This document shows positions 31,874-42,392 of a DNA stretch of 64,000 nucleotides, piece by piece. The stretch spans positions 124,001-188,000 of the forward strand of contig NZ_FQUU01000005.1 in the NCBI RefSeq assembly GCF_900129295.1. Direction: 5' to 3'. Every line of letters begins with the position of its first letter. Position 1 is the stretch's first letter. The position numbers and the translations under genes are program-made. The notes beneath the pieces are model-generated. The model ran no database searches. It had not been told where the DNA came from and saw only the letters and a program-made list of their open reading frames with translations. Source of the DNA: Flavisolibacter ginsengisoli DSM 18119 (GTDB lineage: Bacteria > Bacteroidota > Bacteroidia > Chitinophagales > Chitinophagaceae).

Positions 31874-34800
31874 ATGAGCGATAAGAAATATTGGCAAAGT
31901 TTCGCTGAGCTGAATAATAAAGAAGAAGTTCAAAAACTGGCGCAGAATGAATTTGCTGAAGACCTGCCTTTTGAAGATCTTGATGATAAAGGATTATTTG
32001 ATTCCAAGACACCACGCAGGGATTTTTTAAAGTATTTGGGCTTTAGTACTGCCGCTGCAACTTTAGCTGCAAGCTGTGAGACGCCTGTAAGGAAAGCAAT
32101 GCCATATGTGAACCGCCCTGAAAACGTTACACCGGGAATAGCAAGGTATTTTGCTTCCACTTATGTGCAGGATGGTGACGTGGTGCCAGTGGTTGTTAAG
32201 GTGAGAGACGGACGTCCGATCAAGATTGAAGGAAATGAATTGTATCCTTTTACTAAAGGAGGTACTTCGGCACGAGCGCAGGCTTCTGTTCTTGACCTAT
32301 ATGATATGTACCGCCTTCCGCATCCAAAGCGCAAGTCGGGCAATAAATTCCAGGAGATCCCAACATTTGACCAGCTGGACACCCAGATCAATAATGCATT
32401 AGCCGGATTGGGTGGTGCACCAGTGGTACTGCTGACCAGCACTGTAGTTTCTCCTACAACAAAACAGGTAATCTCTGAATTCCTTGCAAAATACCCGGGA
32501 AGTCGCCATGTGCAATATGATGCAATTTCCTATAGTGGCCTTATCCAGGCCAATGGTGGTAAGATACCAGCCTACCAGTTTGATCGTGCTAAAGTTATTG
32601 TGAGCCTGGGTGCTGACTTTTTAGGTACCTGGTTATCACCGGTTGAATTTGCCCGCCAATATGCTGTGGGTCGCAAGATCGATGAGAAAAATGTTTCCAT
32701 GAGCAAACATTACCAGTTTGAAAGCTATTTGAGCATGACTGGTTCCTGTGCAGATGAACGATTTACACATAGACCTTCAGAATTAGGCCAGGTGGCTCTT
32801 GCCTTACTGGGAGCAGTAGGTGGCCAGGCGCCTGCAGTAAATTTTGCAGATGCCAACCTGCGTGCAGGCATCCAGAAAGTGGCTAATGATCTAAAAGCAC
32901 ATAATGGTGCTGCCCTGGTGGTTTGCGGAAGCAATGATCCAAATGTACAGGCAGTAGTAACAGCCATTAACAGTGCTATAGGTGCTACTATTGATCCTGC
33001 TGTTAGCTTAAATAACAGGCAGGGTATAGATGCTGACATGGTAAACCTTGTCAACCAGATGAATGCCGGACAGGTAGGTGCTTTATTTATCTATGGTGCC
33101 AATCCTGTCTATGATTATTTTGATGCCGATAAATTCAAAACCGGTTTAAGTAAGGTCAGGCTTTCCATTTCCTTTAATGAGAAGCTGGATGAGACCACTG
33201 AGCTTTGTCAATATTCGGTGCCAACACACCATTACCTGGAAAGCTGGGGTGATGCAGAGCCAAGAACAGGTTATATCTGCTTTATTCAGCCTACCATTAA
33301 TCCTCTTTTCAAAACACGTCCTTTCCAGACCTCTTTATTGAAATGGAGTGGTAACAATACTGACTATGAAACCTATTTCAGGAATTTCTGGATGGGTAAA
33401 GTAGGTGGACAGGCAGGATTTGATAAGGTGCTGCAGGATGGCGTTCTGGCTATGTCAGTTGCTTCACCTGCCACAACTACTTCTACTGCTAATACAGGTG
33501 GTCTTCCTGCAGCTATCACTGCTATCACAGGTGGTCGCAAAGGGGGTAAAACTGAAGTGATTTTATACCAGAATGTGGCAATGGGAACAGGTCGCCAGGG
33601 TGGTAACCCATGGTTGCTGGAAGTTCCTGATCCTGTTACCAGGTCAAGCTGGGACAACTACGCCATGATCTCTACCAAGAAAGCAGAAGAACTAGGTATT
33701 AATTATAAAGATGTTGATTTTGAATATTATCCTGATAAGCCAATAATAGATATTACTGTTGGTAATAAAAAAGTTTCACTGCCTGCCCTGGTCATTCCTG
33801 GTATGCAGCCAGATACCATTGCAGTAGCAGTAGGATATGGCCGTAGCGAGAATTATTCCAAGGCAACACAGGGAGTGGGAAAGAATGTTTACCCATTGGC
33901 CCGCTGGAATGGATCTTCTATTGAATATGCCAATGATGTCAATGTGGCCCTGGCCGGAGACACTTACAAGGTGGCAAGGGTACAGGTGCACAATTCCTAT
34001 GACGGCAGGACAGAAGTAGTAAAGGAAACTTCAATGGCTTCCTTCATGCTGCATCCTGACGCCTATAAAGAATGGCGTGAAGAATTGCATAAAGATTTTG
34101 CACCTGCTACAGGTGATTACCGCAAGGAAGGAACACTGTATGGTGATCATGTGCAGCCTGGTCCAAAATGGGGTATGTCTATCGATATGAACCTATGTAT
34201 CGGTTGCCATGCCTGCGTAGTGGCCTGTCACCTGGAAAACAACGTTCCTGTTGTTGGTAAAAGTGAAGTACTGCGCTATCATGATATGCACTGGTTACGG
34301 ATTGACCGCTACTTTGTAAGCGATGAAAATAACCCGGATAACCTGAAGGCAGTTGTATTCCAGCCTATGCTTTGCCAGCATTGTGATAATGCTCCTTGTG
34401 AGAACGTTTGCCCTGTTGCTGCTACCATGCACAACTCTGAAGGTGTAAACCAAATGGCTTATAACCGTTGTATAGGTACAAGGTATTGTGCCAACAACTG
34501 TCCTTATAAAGTTCGACGCTTTAACTGGGGTGATTATACTGGTGCAAGTACGCACGGTGTGTTAGGCCCTTCCAGTGGTGTAGGAGAACTAGATCCTGTT
34601 GTTCACCAGATGAATGACGAGCTGACACGTATGGTATTAAATCCCGACGTTGTTACCCGTAGCCGTGGTGTAATGGAGAAATGTTCCTTCTGTGTGCAGC
34701 GTACACAGGCTGGAAAATTACAGGCAAAAATGGAGAACAGGCCGCTGGGTGGTGACGATGTGATCACAGCATGTGCGCAAGCTTGTCCTACCAATGCTAT

Positions 34801-35044
34801 CACTTTTAGTAATGTAAACGATAAAACAAGTACTGTTTCTAAGATCCGTGAGCAGAATCCGCGTCGTTTATTCTACGTGCTGGAACAGATCCATACCTTG
34901 CCTAACGTAAGTTACCTGGCCAAGATCCGTAACACGCAGGAAGTGATACAAGGTGAGAAAGAAGGCGCTGAGCATGCGCAACAACAAACGCATGAACCAG
35001 TTCCTTCAGAGCAGGCACCTGCTTCCACCGAAGCTGGACACTAG
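31874..35044 (+). CDS. actB: Alternative complex III subunit B, Fe-S / molybdopterin-oxidoreductase-like protein
   Basis: The 1056-aa protein has a twin-arginine motif (RR 48-49, RRDFLKYLG) followed by a lipobox-like LAASC (C68), so it should be exported folded by Tat and may be lipid-anchored. Residues about 80-720 resemble a molybdopterin oxidoreductase without evident cofactor ligands. The C-terminal part (about 770-1000) has a ferredoxin-like region with four cluster motifs: CIGCHACVVAC, CQHCDNAPCENVC, CIGTRYCANNC (one Cys replaced by Thr, so probably 3Fe-4S) and CSFC...CAQAC. It relays electrons between the membrane subunits and ActA/ActE. Confidence 0.95.
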   Translation: MSDKKYWQSFAELNNKEEVQKLAQNEFAEDLPFEDLDDKGLFDSKTPRRDFLKYLGFSTAAATLAASCETPVRKAMPYVNRPENVTPGIARYFASTYVQDGDVVPVVVKVRDGRPIKIEGNELYPFTKGGTSARAQASVLDLYDMYRLPHPKRKSGNKFQEIPTFDQLDTQINNALAGLGGAPVVLLTSTVVSPTTKQVISEFLAKYPGSRHVQYDAISYSGLIQANGGKIPAYQFDRAKVIVSLGADFLGTWLSPVEFARQYAVGRKIDEKNVSMSKHYQFESYLSMTGSCADERFTHRPSELGQVALALLGAVGGQAPAVNFADANLRAGIQKVANDLKAHNGAALVVCGSNDPNVQAVVTAINSAIGATIDPAVSLNNRQGIDADMVNLVNQMNAGQVGALFIYGANPVYDYFDADKFKTGLSKVRLSISFNEKLDETTELCQYSVPTHHYLESWGDAEPRTGYICFIQPTINPLFKTRPFQTSLLKWSGNNTDYETYFRNFWMGKVGGQAGFDKVLQDGVLAMSVASPATTTSTANTGGLPAAITAITGGRKGGKTEVILYQNVAMGTGRQGGNPWLLEVPDPVTRSSWDNYAMISTKKAEELGINYKDVDFEYYPDKPIIDITVGNKKVSLPALVIPGMQPDTIAVAVGYGRSENYSKATQGVGKNVYPLARWNGSSIEYANDVNVALAGDTYKVARVQVHNSYDGRTEVVKETSMASFMLHPDAYKEWREELHKDFAPATGDYRKEGTLYGDHVQPGPKWGMSIDMNLCIGCHACVVACHLENNVPVVGKSEVLRYHDMHWLRIDRYFVSDENNPDNLKAVVFQPMLCQHCDNAPCENVCPVAATMHNSEGVNQMAYNRCIGTRYCANNCPYKVRRFNWGDYTGASTHGVLGPSSGVGELDPVVHQMNDELTRMVLNPDVVTRSRGVMEKCSFCVQRTQAGKLQAKMENRPLGGDDVITACAQACPTNAITFSNVNDKTSTVSKIREQNPRRLFYVLEQIHTLPNVSYLAKIRNTQEVIQGEKEGAEHAQQQTHEPVPSEQAPASTEAGH

Positions 35045-35123
35045 AATAAAGGGCGGAAACGCTTGAGATAAAAACAGTTGAAAGGTTGTTTAACAGAAAC
35101 GGCCGGTAAGAAAAAGTAGAAAA

Positions 35124-35149
35124 CCTGGTGAGGTATAAACTCCACCAGG
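35124..35149 (+). other. Intra-operon hairpin between actB and actC
   Basis: CCTGGTG (35124-35130) pairs with CACCAGG (35143-35149); no T-run follows. It sits in the 165-bp gap and may act in RNA processing or protection. Confidence 0.45.
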
Positions 35150-35209
35150 AAAAGCATAAAAATTAAATAAGAGCCCTGGACATTTGCCATGGCTTGTAGC
35201 TAATAAATT

Positions 35210-36652
35210 ATGGCATTACTTAAATATGAATCGCAGGTAAGACCACCGTTGGTAGTGGGTGACAAAGATTACCACCAGGTAACAGAAGACATTTGCCGCC
35301 CTGTGGAAGCCCGTCCTTCAACGCTTTGGTGGATTGGATTTATCATCTCTGTATTAATGCTTTTGTTTGGAGTTGTTTCCGTTACCCGCGAGGTGTGGTT
35401 TGGTACCGGCCAATGGAATCTAAATAAGACCGTGGGTTGGGGATGGGATATCACCAACTTCGTATGGTGGGTTGGTATTGGTCACGCCGGTACATTGATC
35501 TCCGCGATCCTGTTGCTCTTCCGCCAGGGATGGAGAACAGGTGTAAACCGCGCTGCTGAGGCTATGACCATCTTTGCGGTAATGTGCGCCGGCCAGTTTC
35601 CTATCTTTCACATGGGTCGTGTGTGGAATGCCTTCTTTACGCTTCCTTATCCAAATACACGTGGTCCTTTATGGGTGAATTTCAACTCACCCTTGTTATG
35701 GGACGTATTCGCGATCTCAACATATTTTACCGTTTCTCTTCTTTTCTGGTATGCGGGTTTACTGCCTGACCTGGCCACTCTTCGTGACAGGGCCAAAGAA
35801 AAATGGAGAAAGATGTTCTATGGTATCACCGCTTTTGGATGGACTGGTTCTACCAAGCACTGGCAGCGCCATGAAGCCCTTTCATTAGTTTTAGCCGGTT
35901 TGGCAACACCACTGGTACTTTCGGTACATACCATTGTATCCTTTGACTTTGCCACTTCAGTTATTCCAGGCTGGCATACTACCATTTTCCCTCCTTACTT
36001 CGTTGCAGGAGCCATCTTCTCTGGTTTTGCAATGGTGCAAACCCTGTTGCTGGTAACAAGAAAAGTATTGAACCTTCAACAATATATTACCATTGAGCAC
36101 ATCGAGGTAATGAATAAGGTAATAGTGTTAACGGGGTCTATTGTTGGTATTGCCTACCTGACAGAGTTATTCATGGCCTGGTATTCCGGGGTGAAATATG
36201 AGTGGTTTGCATTTGAACAAAACAGGGTGAACCTTTCCAGTCCATATGGATGGAGCTACTACATTATGATGGGATGTAACGTACTTTCTCCCCAGATCTT
36301 CTGGTTCAGAAAGATGAGAAGAAACCTATACGTTACATTTTTTATGTCAATCCTTGTGAACATTGGTATGTGGTTCGAGCGTTTCGTGATCATCGTTACT
36401 TCACTTTACCGTGATTACCTGCCATCTTCCTGGAGTACTTATTACTCACCAACTATCTGGGAGGTGGGCTTTTATATCGGAACTTTTGGATTATTCTTTA
36501 CATGCTATTTCCTGTTTGCCAAGTTCTTCCCGGTAATTGCAGCGGCAGAGATCAAGCATATCCTAAAGAAGAGCGGGGATAATTATAAGGAACAAATGAC
36601 CGTAGTGGAGGAAGAGTCGGTAGACCAATTTGTGCACGATACAGCACACTAA
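35210..36652 (+). CDS. actC: Alternative complex III subunit C, NrfD/PsrC-like membrane protein
   Basis: A 480-aa polytopic protein of the NrfD family with about ten membrane segments (first at about 43-65). Family hallmarks are the GWGWDITNFVWWVGIGHAGT block (around 75-95), RQGWRTGVNRAAEAMTIFAV and the His-rich helices with HTIVSFDFA. With ActF it forms the membrane quinol-binding part of the complex. It lies between actB and actD in the same order as in characterised act operons. Confidence 0.95.
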   Translation: MALLKYESQVRPPLVVGDKDYHQVTEDICRPVEARPSTLWWIGFIISVLMLLFGVVSVTREVWFGTGQWNLNKTVGWGWDITNFVWWVGIGHAGTLISAILLLFRQGWRTGVNRAAEAMTIFAVMCAGQFPIFHMGRVWNAFFTLPYPNTRGPLWVNFNSPLLWDVFAISTYFTVSLLFWYAGLLPDLATLRDRAKEKWRKMFYGITAFGWTGSTKHWQRHEALSLVLAGLATPLVLSVHTIVSFDFATSVIPGWHTTIFPPYFVAGAIFSGFAMVQTLLLVTRKVLNLQQYITIEHIEVMNKVIVLTGSIVGIAYLTELFMAWYSGVKYEWFAFEQNRVNLSSPYGWSYYIMMGCNVLSPQIFWFRKMRRNLYVTFFMSILVNIGMWFERFVIIVTSLYRDYLPSSWSTYYSPTIWEVGFYIGTFGLFFTCYFLFAKFFPVIAAAEIKHILKKSGDNYKEQMTVVEEESVDQFVHDTAH

Positions 36653-36722
36653 ATAAGATTTGTGTGCAATTACAAATTGCCCACAAGAATGAACGAGGAT
36701 TAAAAAACCAGAAACAATTAAA

Positions 36723-37313
36723 ATGGCTATAAAAAAATTTGTTGTTGGATGCTTCGATGATGAGCAGGTGTTGTTTCCTGCCGTCAAGAACGTAAGAAAA
36801 GCAGGGTACAGGATACATGATGTATATACTCCAATGCCAATACACGGCCTGGATGCTGCCATGGGTCTCAGAGATACCAGCCTTCACACAGCAGGATTTA
36901 TTTACGGTATTGCCGGAACAACCACGGCTTTCAGCTTCATCACCTGGGTATTTACAACAGACTGGCCCATGAACATCGGCGGTAAGCCTTTTTTCTCTTT
37001 GCCTGCATGGATACCTATTATGTTTGAGTTGACCGTTCTATTTTCAGCAGTAGGTATGGTACTTACTTTTTGCTACCTGTGCCAGTTGGCACCCTTTGTA
37101 AAAAAGGACCACTTCCATCTTCGTGCAACAGATGACCTTTTTGTGATGGCCATTGAGTGTACAGACAAAACCAATGAAACTGAAGTCAGCCAGTTCCTTT
37201 CCAATATAGGGGCTATTGATGTGACTACTCAATATAAAGAAACAGGTTGGTGGTTAGGCCGTTATGACAAGGAAACACAATTATTTGGTAAACCAACTGA
37301 AGCTGTCAGTTAA
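36723..37313 (+). CDS. actD: Alternative complex III subunit D (DUF3341)
   Basis: A 196-aa protein with a soluble N-terminal part (FVVGCFDDEQVLFPAVKNVR, about 4-24; DVYTPMPIHGLDAAMG) and two membrane helices (about 58-80 and 100-122), which is the DUF3341/ActD layout. A short soluble C-terminal part follows. It bridges peripheral and membrane subunits; it carries no cofactor motif. Confidence 0.95.
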   Translation: MAIKKFVVGCFDDEQVLFPAVKNVRKAGYRIHDVYTPMPIHGLDAAMGLRDTSLHTAGFIYGIAGTTTAFSFITWVFTTDWPMNIGGKPFFSLPAWIPIMFELTVLFSAVGMVLTFCYLCQLAPFVKKDHFHLRATDDLFVMAIECTDKTNETEVSQFLSNIGAIDVTTQYKETGWWLGRYDKETQLFGKPTEAVS

Positions 37314-37330
37314 TTAAACCTTATACGTAG

Positions 37331-38017
37331 ATGAAAAAATTTGCAATTGCTGCAGGATTTCTGGCCATAAGCTTTGGTTTTATTGGCTGCGGTGGAGCTC
37401 ATGGAGATGATCCGGGCCATTCCTATATGCCTGATATGTATTACAGCCGGGCCTATGAATCCTATGGATATAATAATGTGGGAGGAGAAAGAGATAGTTT
37501 AAAAGCCAGGGGTATATTTTATAATGCAATGCCTGTTCCGGGTACTGTAGCACGCGGCGAAGAAATGTCTAACCACCTGACTAATGATTCTGCAGGTTTA
37601 GCAGCTTCCAATGCCATCAAAAGTCCTTTGGATTCCACAACCTTTTCACCAGCTAATATGAAAGAAGCGCAAAGAGTTTACCTGGTGAACTGTGCTATCT
37701 GCCATGGTGAAAAGCTGGATGGTAATGGTCCTTTATGGAATGGTGGTAATGGTCCCTTCCCGGCAGCACCAAGAAACCTGATGGATGATTATACAAAGAA
37801 ATTAAGCGATGGACATATTTTCTGGGTGATTACCAATGGTATTCGTACCATGGGAAGCTATGCTTCTCAAATACACCCTGAACAACGTTGGGCTATTATT
37901 AAATATATCCGTTCGAAACAGGGAGGTTCCGCACCCGCAGCAACTGATTCTGCTTCGGCAACAGCAGCTAAACCTTCAGGGGCAACAGCTCAGAAAGACA
38001 CAACCAAAGCAAAATAA
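37331..38017 (+). CDS. actE: Alternative complex III subunit E, mono-heme cytochrome c lipoprotein
   Basis: The 228-aa protein has a lipobox (FIGCG, Cys 20), the typical YMPDMYYSRAYESYGYN region and one heme site, CAICH (about 121), with a Met ligand likely in GIRTMGSYA. The C-terminal 30 residues are Ala/Thr-rich. It accepts electrons from ActA/ActB and is anchored in the membrane. 17 bp from actD. Confidence 0.95.
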   Translation: MKKFAIAAGFLAISFGFIGCGGAHGDDPGHSYMPDMYYSRAYESYGYNNVGGERDSLKARGIFYNAMPVPGTVARGEEMSNHLTNDSAGLAASNAIKSPLDSTTFSPANMKEAQRVYLVNCAICHGEKLDGNGPLWNGGNGPFPAAPRNLMDDYTKKLSDGHIFWVITNGIRTMGSYASQIHPEQRWAIIKYIRSKQGGSAPAATDSASATAAKPSGATAQKDTTKAK

Positions 38018-38042
38018 TTAGAGCATAGATAAAAAGATTGTA

Positions 38043-39296
38043 ATGACAATTAGAGAACAATACGTAATACCCAAAAAATATAACATGCTTTCAATGGTTT
38101 TAATGGCCATTGGTTTGTTATCGATCATCATTTTGTTTATTACACATGGCTCCAAAAGTGGTGCTGAGAACGAGGTGGTAAGAGCCAGGTTCTGGGCTGC
38201 TCTTTTACAAAATAGTGTTTACTTTTTACTGGTCACTAATGCGGCTATGTTTTTTATTTGCGCTACCACGTTGATGTGGGGCGGATGGCAGGTTTCCTTT
38301 CGTAGGGTCACAGAGGCTATTTCTGCCTGTGTACCTGTTATCGGTATTATTACTTTTGTGATATTGATGGCAATAGTTTTTGGCGGCGACCATGTGATCT
38401 ACCACTGGACAGATGCCGAACATGTACAACATGACCCCATTCTTTTAGGTAAGTCTGGCTTTTTAAATAAAACTTTCTTCACCGTTTGGACATTGATCAC
38501 TTTAATAGGATGGTCATGGCTTGGTTATAAGATCCGCAGCATGTCGCGTGCTATTGATGACACAAAGCTTACTGTTGAAGAAGGAAGAAAGTATATGTGG
38601 GATAATACAGTATGGTCTGGTGTATATGTAGTATTATTTGGCTTAACCGTAATGTCCTGTACCCCATGGTTCTGGCTGATGAGCATAGATGCACACTGGT
38701 ATTCAACCATGTATAGCTGGTATACATTTGCCAGTACATTCGTTGCGGGAATTGCCCTTATAACCTTGTTTGTGGTTTTCTTAAAGAATAACAATTACCT
38801 GGAGCTCACCAACAGGGAACATTTACATTCCCTTGGTATTATGCTCTTTGCCTTTTCCATTTTCTGGACTTATTTGTGGTTTGACCAGTTCATGCTGATC
38901 TGGTATGCCAACATTCCCGAGGAAACTATTTATTTCAAATCACGATTGCAAGGACCATACAGGGGCATATTCTTCCTGATGCTGATCATTAACTTTTTAG
39001 CACCAATATTGCTGCTCATGACGCGTAGCGCCAAGAGAAATTATGGTACCATGACCATGTTGTGCGTGCTGATCTTATTTGGCCACTGGCTGGACTTCTT
39101 CCAAATGGTGATGCCTGGTCCGTTGACCGACCCAAATACCAAGCTGACGCATGTTCCTTTTATGTTAGCTGATTTCGGAATTGCATTAGGTTTTGTAGGT
39201 TTGATCATGTTTGTTACTGTAAGATCACTGGCTAAATGGCCACTGATCGCTAAAAACAATCCATTCTTAAAAGAAAGCATTATACATCATACGTAG
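38043..39296 (+). CDS. actF: Alternative complex III subunit F, membrane protein
   Basis: A 417-aa polytopic protein with about ten membrane segments and the ActF marks GGWQVSFRRVTEAISACVPVI-type and TPWFWLMSIDAHWYSTMYSW-type sequences (pieces only shown). It pairs with ActC to form the second NrfD-like half of the membrane domain. Gap of 25 bp to actE, 57 bp to coxB. Confidence 0.95.
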   Translation: MTIREQYVIPKKYNMLSMVLMAIGLLSIIILFITHGSKSGAENEVVRARFWAALLQNSVYFLLVTNAAMFFICATTLMWGGWQVSFRRVTEAISACVPVIGIITFVILMAIVFGGDHVIYHWTDAEHVQHDPILLGKSGFLNKTFFTVWTLITLIGWSWLGYKIRSMSRAIDDTKLTVEEGRKYMWDNTVWSGVYVVLFGLTVMSCTPWFWLMSIDAHWYSTMYSWYTFASTFVAGIALITLFVVFLKNNNYLELTNREHLHSLGIMLFAFSIFWTYLWFDQFMLIWYANIPEETIYFKSRLQGPYRGIFFLMLIINFLAPILLLMTRSAKRNYGTMTMLCVLILFGHWLDFFQMVMPGPLTDPNTKLTHVPFMLADFGIALGFVGLIMFVTVRSLAKWPLIAKNNPFLKESIIHHT

Positions 39297-39353
39297 AAAT
39301 TCCAGGGCCAGGGGTTTTGGAGCACTGGCCTGAATAAAATAACTCAATAGAAT

Positions 39354-40433
39354 ATGTCAACTATCTGGATACTTGTAGCGTTTATTTTGGGATTTATCAT
39401 TGTCTTTCAAATAGCCAAGGCAAGTGAATATGTAGCTATACTTAGAGGAGAAGATAAAACCCGCAAAGAATCAAACAGGATCAATGCATTCCTCCTGCTT
39501 GTTTTTCTTGTGGTCGGGCTTTTTGGAGTGTTTTATTGCAATGAGCAATTAAAAGGAAAGATCCTTCCTGAGTCTGCATCTGATCATGGCGATAAAATAG
39601 ATACCATGATCTGGATCACACTGGGTATTACCTTCTTTGTATTTTTAATCACACAGATCCTTTTATTCTGGTTTGCCTACAAGTACCAGGAAAAAGAAGG
39701 ACAGAAAGCGTATTATTTCCCTCATAATAACAAACTGGAAGTGATCTGGACGGTAATCCCGGCTATCACCCTGACAGTATTGGTAGGATTTGGTTTGTAC
39801 TACTGGTTCCAGATAACAGGCGAGGCTCCAAAGGATGCTCAGCTGGTTGAAGTAACCGGAAGCCAGTTTAAATGGGAGTTCCGTTACCCTGGTAAAGATG
39901 GTAAGCTGGGAAGAAAATATTTTAAGGAGATCAGTGAGACCAAACAAAATCCATTAGGACAGATATGGAGTGATCCTGATAATCATGATGATGTAGTTGG
40001 TAGCCAGGAAATGCATATAGTTGTGGGTAAACCAGTAAAGCTGATCATCAATGCTAAAGATGTAATTCATGACGTGGGTCTTCCTCACTTCCGAATGAAG
40101 ATGGACGCTGTTCCGGGTATGCCAACAACCATGTGGTTCACCCCTAAGTTCACTACACGCCAGATGAAAGAAAAGTATGGTGAAGATTTCAACTATGAGA
40201 TCTCCTGCGACCAGCTTTGTGGTAAAGGCCACTATAGTATGAGAGGTGTAGTAATTGTGGAATCCCCGGCAGAATTTAAAATATGGCTGGCTAAACAAAC
40301 ACCACAGTATGTAACCGCCAACAGCGCACCTGCACCAGAGTCCCCGGCAGGTGGCACTCCCGCTAAGCCAGCAGGAGGCGCAGCTAAAGATTCAACCACG
40401 GGTTCATCGAATGCTATTAAAACACGTAATTAA
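39354..40433 (+). CDS. coxB: Cytochrome c oxidase subunit II
   Basis: The 359-aa protein has an N-terminal membrane region (three hydrophobic segments at about 1-20, 40-60 and 80-105; the third precedes FAYKYQEKEG), then the CuA domain with HFRMKMDAVPGMPTTMWF and the CuA ligand set CDQLCGKGHYSM (about 285-296: C-x3-C-x3-H-x2-M). The C-terminus is a Pro/Ala-rich tail and carries no cytochrome c domain, so electrons come from a separate cytochrome or ActA/ActE. It directly follows actF, supporting a supercomplex. Confidence 0.95.
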   Translation: MSTIWILVAFILGFIIVFQIAKASEYVAILRGEDKTRKESNRINAFLLLVFLVVGLFGVFYCNEQLKGKILPESASDHGDKIDTMIWITLGITFFVFLITQILLFWFAYKYQEKEGQKAYYFPHNNKLEVIWTVIPAITLTVLVGFGLYYWFQITGEAPKDAQLVEVTGSQFKWEFRYPGKDGKLGRKYFKEISETKQNPLGQIWSDPDNHDDVVGSQEMHIVVGKPVKLIINAKDVIHDVGLPHFRMKMDAVPGMPTTMWFTPKFTTRQMKEKYGEDFNYEISCDQLCGKGHYSMRGVVIVESPAEFKIWLAKQTPQYVTANSAPAPESPAGGTPAKPAGGAAKDSTTGSSNAIKTRN

Positions 40434-40457
40434 ACCAAACGGTTAAAAAATATTGAT

Positions 40458-42272
40458 ATGAGCAACGATTCAACAATACATGTGCATGAAGGAGCAGTGG
40501 AGCATGGGGTACATCATGATGGAGATGGACATCACCATCACAAACAGAGCTTTGTTTCTAAATATATCTTTAGCCAGGACCATAAGACCATTGCCAAACA
40601 GTTTTTGATCACTGGTATGGCATGGGCTATTGTAGGTGCCATGTTTTCCATTATATTCCGTTTGCAGATAGGATATCCTGACCAAACTTTCCCATTCCTG
40701 GAAACTTTCCTGGGCAAATGGGCCAAGGGCGGAAAGATCGACCCGGAATTTTATTATGCAGCGGTTACCATGCACGGAACTATCATGGTGTTCTTTGTAC
40801 TGACTGCAGGACTGAGCGGAACATTTGCCAACCTGTTAATTCCCCTGCAGATCGGTGCCCGTGATATGGCATCTCCTTTCCTGAACATGCTATCTTACTG
40901 GTTCTTCTTTTTAGCCAGTATCATCATGGTATCTTCATTATTCCTGTCTACAGGTGCGCATAGTGGTGGATGGACAACCTATCCTCCATTAAGTGCCTTG
41001 CATGAAGCATCTTCTGGTTCTAAAAGAGGCGTGGATTTCTGGCTGGTGAGTATGGCTATGTTCATTGTTTCCCAGTTAATGGGTGGTTTGAACTATGTTT
41101 CCACCATCCTTAATATGCGAACAAAAGGAATGAGCATGACAAGGCTGCCATTAACAATATGGGCCCTTTTCTTTACTGCCGTATTGGGAATCCTTTCCTT
41201 CCCGGTATTACTTTCTGCAGCCATATTATTGTTATTCGACCGTAACCTGGGTACAAGCTTTTACCTGAGCGATATATATGTAGCGGGACAGATCCTTCCC
41301 AATGAAGGTGGTAGCCCGATATTGTACCAGCACTTGTTCTGGTTCCTGGGTCACCCCGAAGTTTATATCGTTATCCTGCCAACCATGGGTATGGTATCAG
41401 AGATCATGAGTATCAACTCCCGCAAGCCAATCTTCGGTTACATGGCAATGGTGGGTTCTCTGTTCGCCATCTGTATCCTGGCATTGTTGGTATGGGCGCA
41501 CCATATGTTTGTGAGCGGTATGAATCCATTCCTTGGAGGTGTGTTCGTTCTATTGACATTGCTGATCGCTATTCCTTCAGCCATTAAGGTGTTTAACTGG
41601 CTTACAACCATCTGGCGTGGAAACATAAGGTTTACTCCCGCCATGCTATTCTGTATTGGGTTTGTGAGCATATTCATCTCTGGTGGATTGACAGGTATCT
41701 GGATGGGTAACTCTACTATCGATATTCATATTCATGATACTTATTTTATCATTGCCCACTTCCACCTGGTAATGGGTGTAGCAGCATTCTTAGGAATGTT
41801 TGCGGGTATCTATCATTGGTTCCCTAAAATGTTTGGACGTTACCTTAACAATACACTTGGTTATATCCATTTCTGGGTTACATTGACTGGAGCATACCTG
41901 ATCTTCTGGCCAATGCACTACATGGGACTGGCAGGTGTGCCACGCCGTTACCTTGACTTCAGCCTGTGGACTTCCTTTAATAAGTTCGACAGCCTGAACA
42001 AAATGATCTCTATTGTTACCATTATAGTATTCTTTGTTAACCTGATGTTTGTATTCAATTTCTTCTATTCAATATTCAAAGGAAGAAAGGTGAGAACAAC
42101 AAATCCCTGGGATGCCACTACATTGGAGTGGACCACACCAATCAATCCGGGACATGGTAACTGGGTGGGTGAAATACCGGAAGTACACCGTTGGGCATAT
42201 GATTATGGTAAGGATGGCAGAGATTTCATTGCACAGACAGAACCAGTAAAGCCTGGTGAAACAGGACATTAA
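40458..42272 (+). CDS. coxA: Cytochrome c oxidase subunit I
   Basis: The 604-aa catalytic subunit has twelve hydrophobic segments and the ligands of the heme-copper family: His in TMHGTIMVFF (about 104, low-spin heme), HPEVY (about 298, CuB His and cross-linked Tyr, A-type with Glu), HH (about 347) and HFHLVMG (about 433). It reduces O2 and pumps protons. The first 40 residues are unusual: soluble and His-rich (VHEGAVEHGVHHDGDGHHHH), not part of the core subunit. Confidence 0.97.
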   Translation: MSNDSTIHVHEGAVEHGVHHDGDGHHHHKQSFVSKYIFSQDHKTIAKQFLITGMAWAIVGAMFSIIFRLQIGYPDQTFPFLETFLGKWAKGGKIDPEFYYAAVTMHGTIMVFFVLTAGLSGTFANLLIPLQIGARDMASPFLNMLSYWFFFLASIIMVSSLFLSTGAHSGGWTTYPPLSALHEASSGSKRGVDFWLVSMAMFIVSQLMGGLNYVSTILNMRTKGMSMTRLPLTIWALFFTAVLGILSFPVLLSAAILLLFDRNLGTSFYLSDIYVAGQILPNEGGSPILYQHLFWFLGHPEVYIVILPTMGMVSEIMSINSRKPIFGYMAMVGSLFAICILALLVWAHHMFVSGMNPFLGGVFVLLTLLIAIPSAIKVFNWLTTIWRGNIRFTPAMLFCIGFVSIFISGGLTGIWMGNSTIDIHIHDTYFIIAHFHLVMGVAAFLGMFAGIYHWFPKMFGRYLNNTLGYIHFWVTLTGAYLIFWPMHYMGLAGVPRRYLDFSLWTSFNKFDSLNKMISIVTIIVFFVNLMFVFNFFYSIFKGRKVRTTNPWDATTLEWTTPINPGHGNWVGEIPEVHRWAYDYGKDGRDFIAQTEPVKPGETGH

Positions 42273-42392
42273 GGTGAATCTTTAGTTTTTGAGTGATAGT
42301 AAAGTGTAGATTATAGAAAGAAGGATAAGTGTAGAGCGAAATAAGTTTTTTGAAATAAAGGTGTTTGCAGGCACGGTAAACATTGCAGGGAA

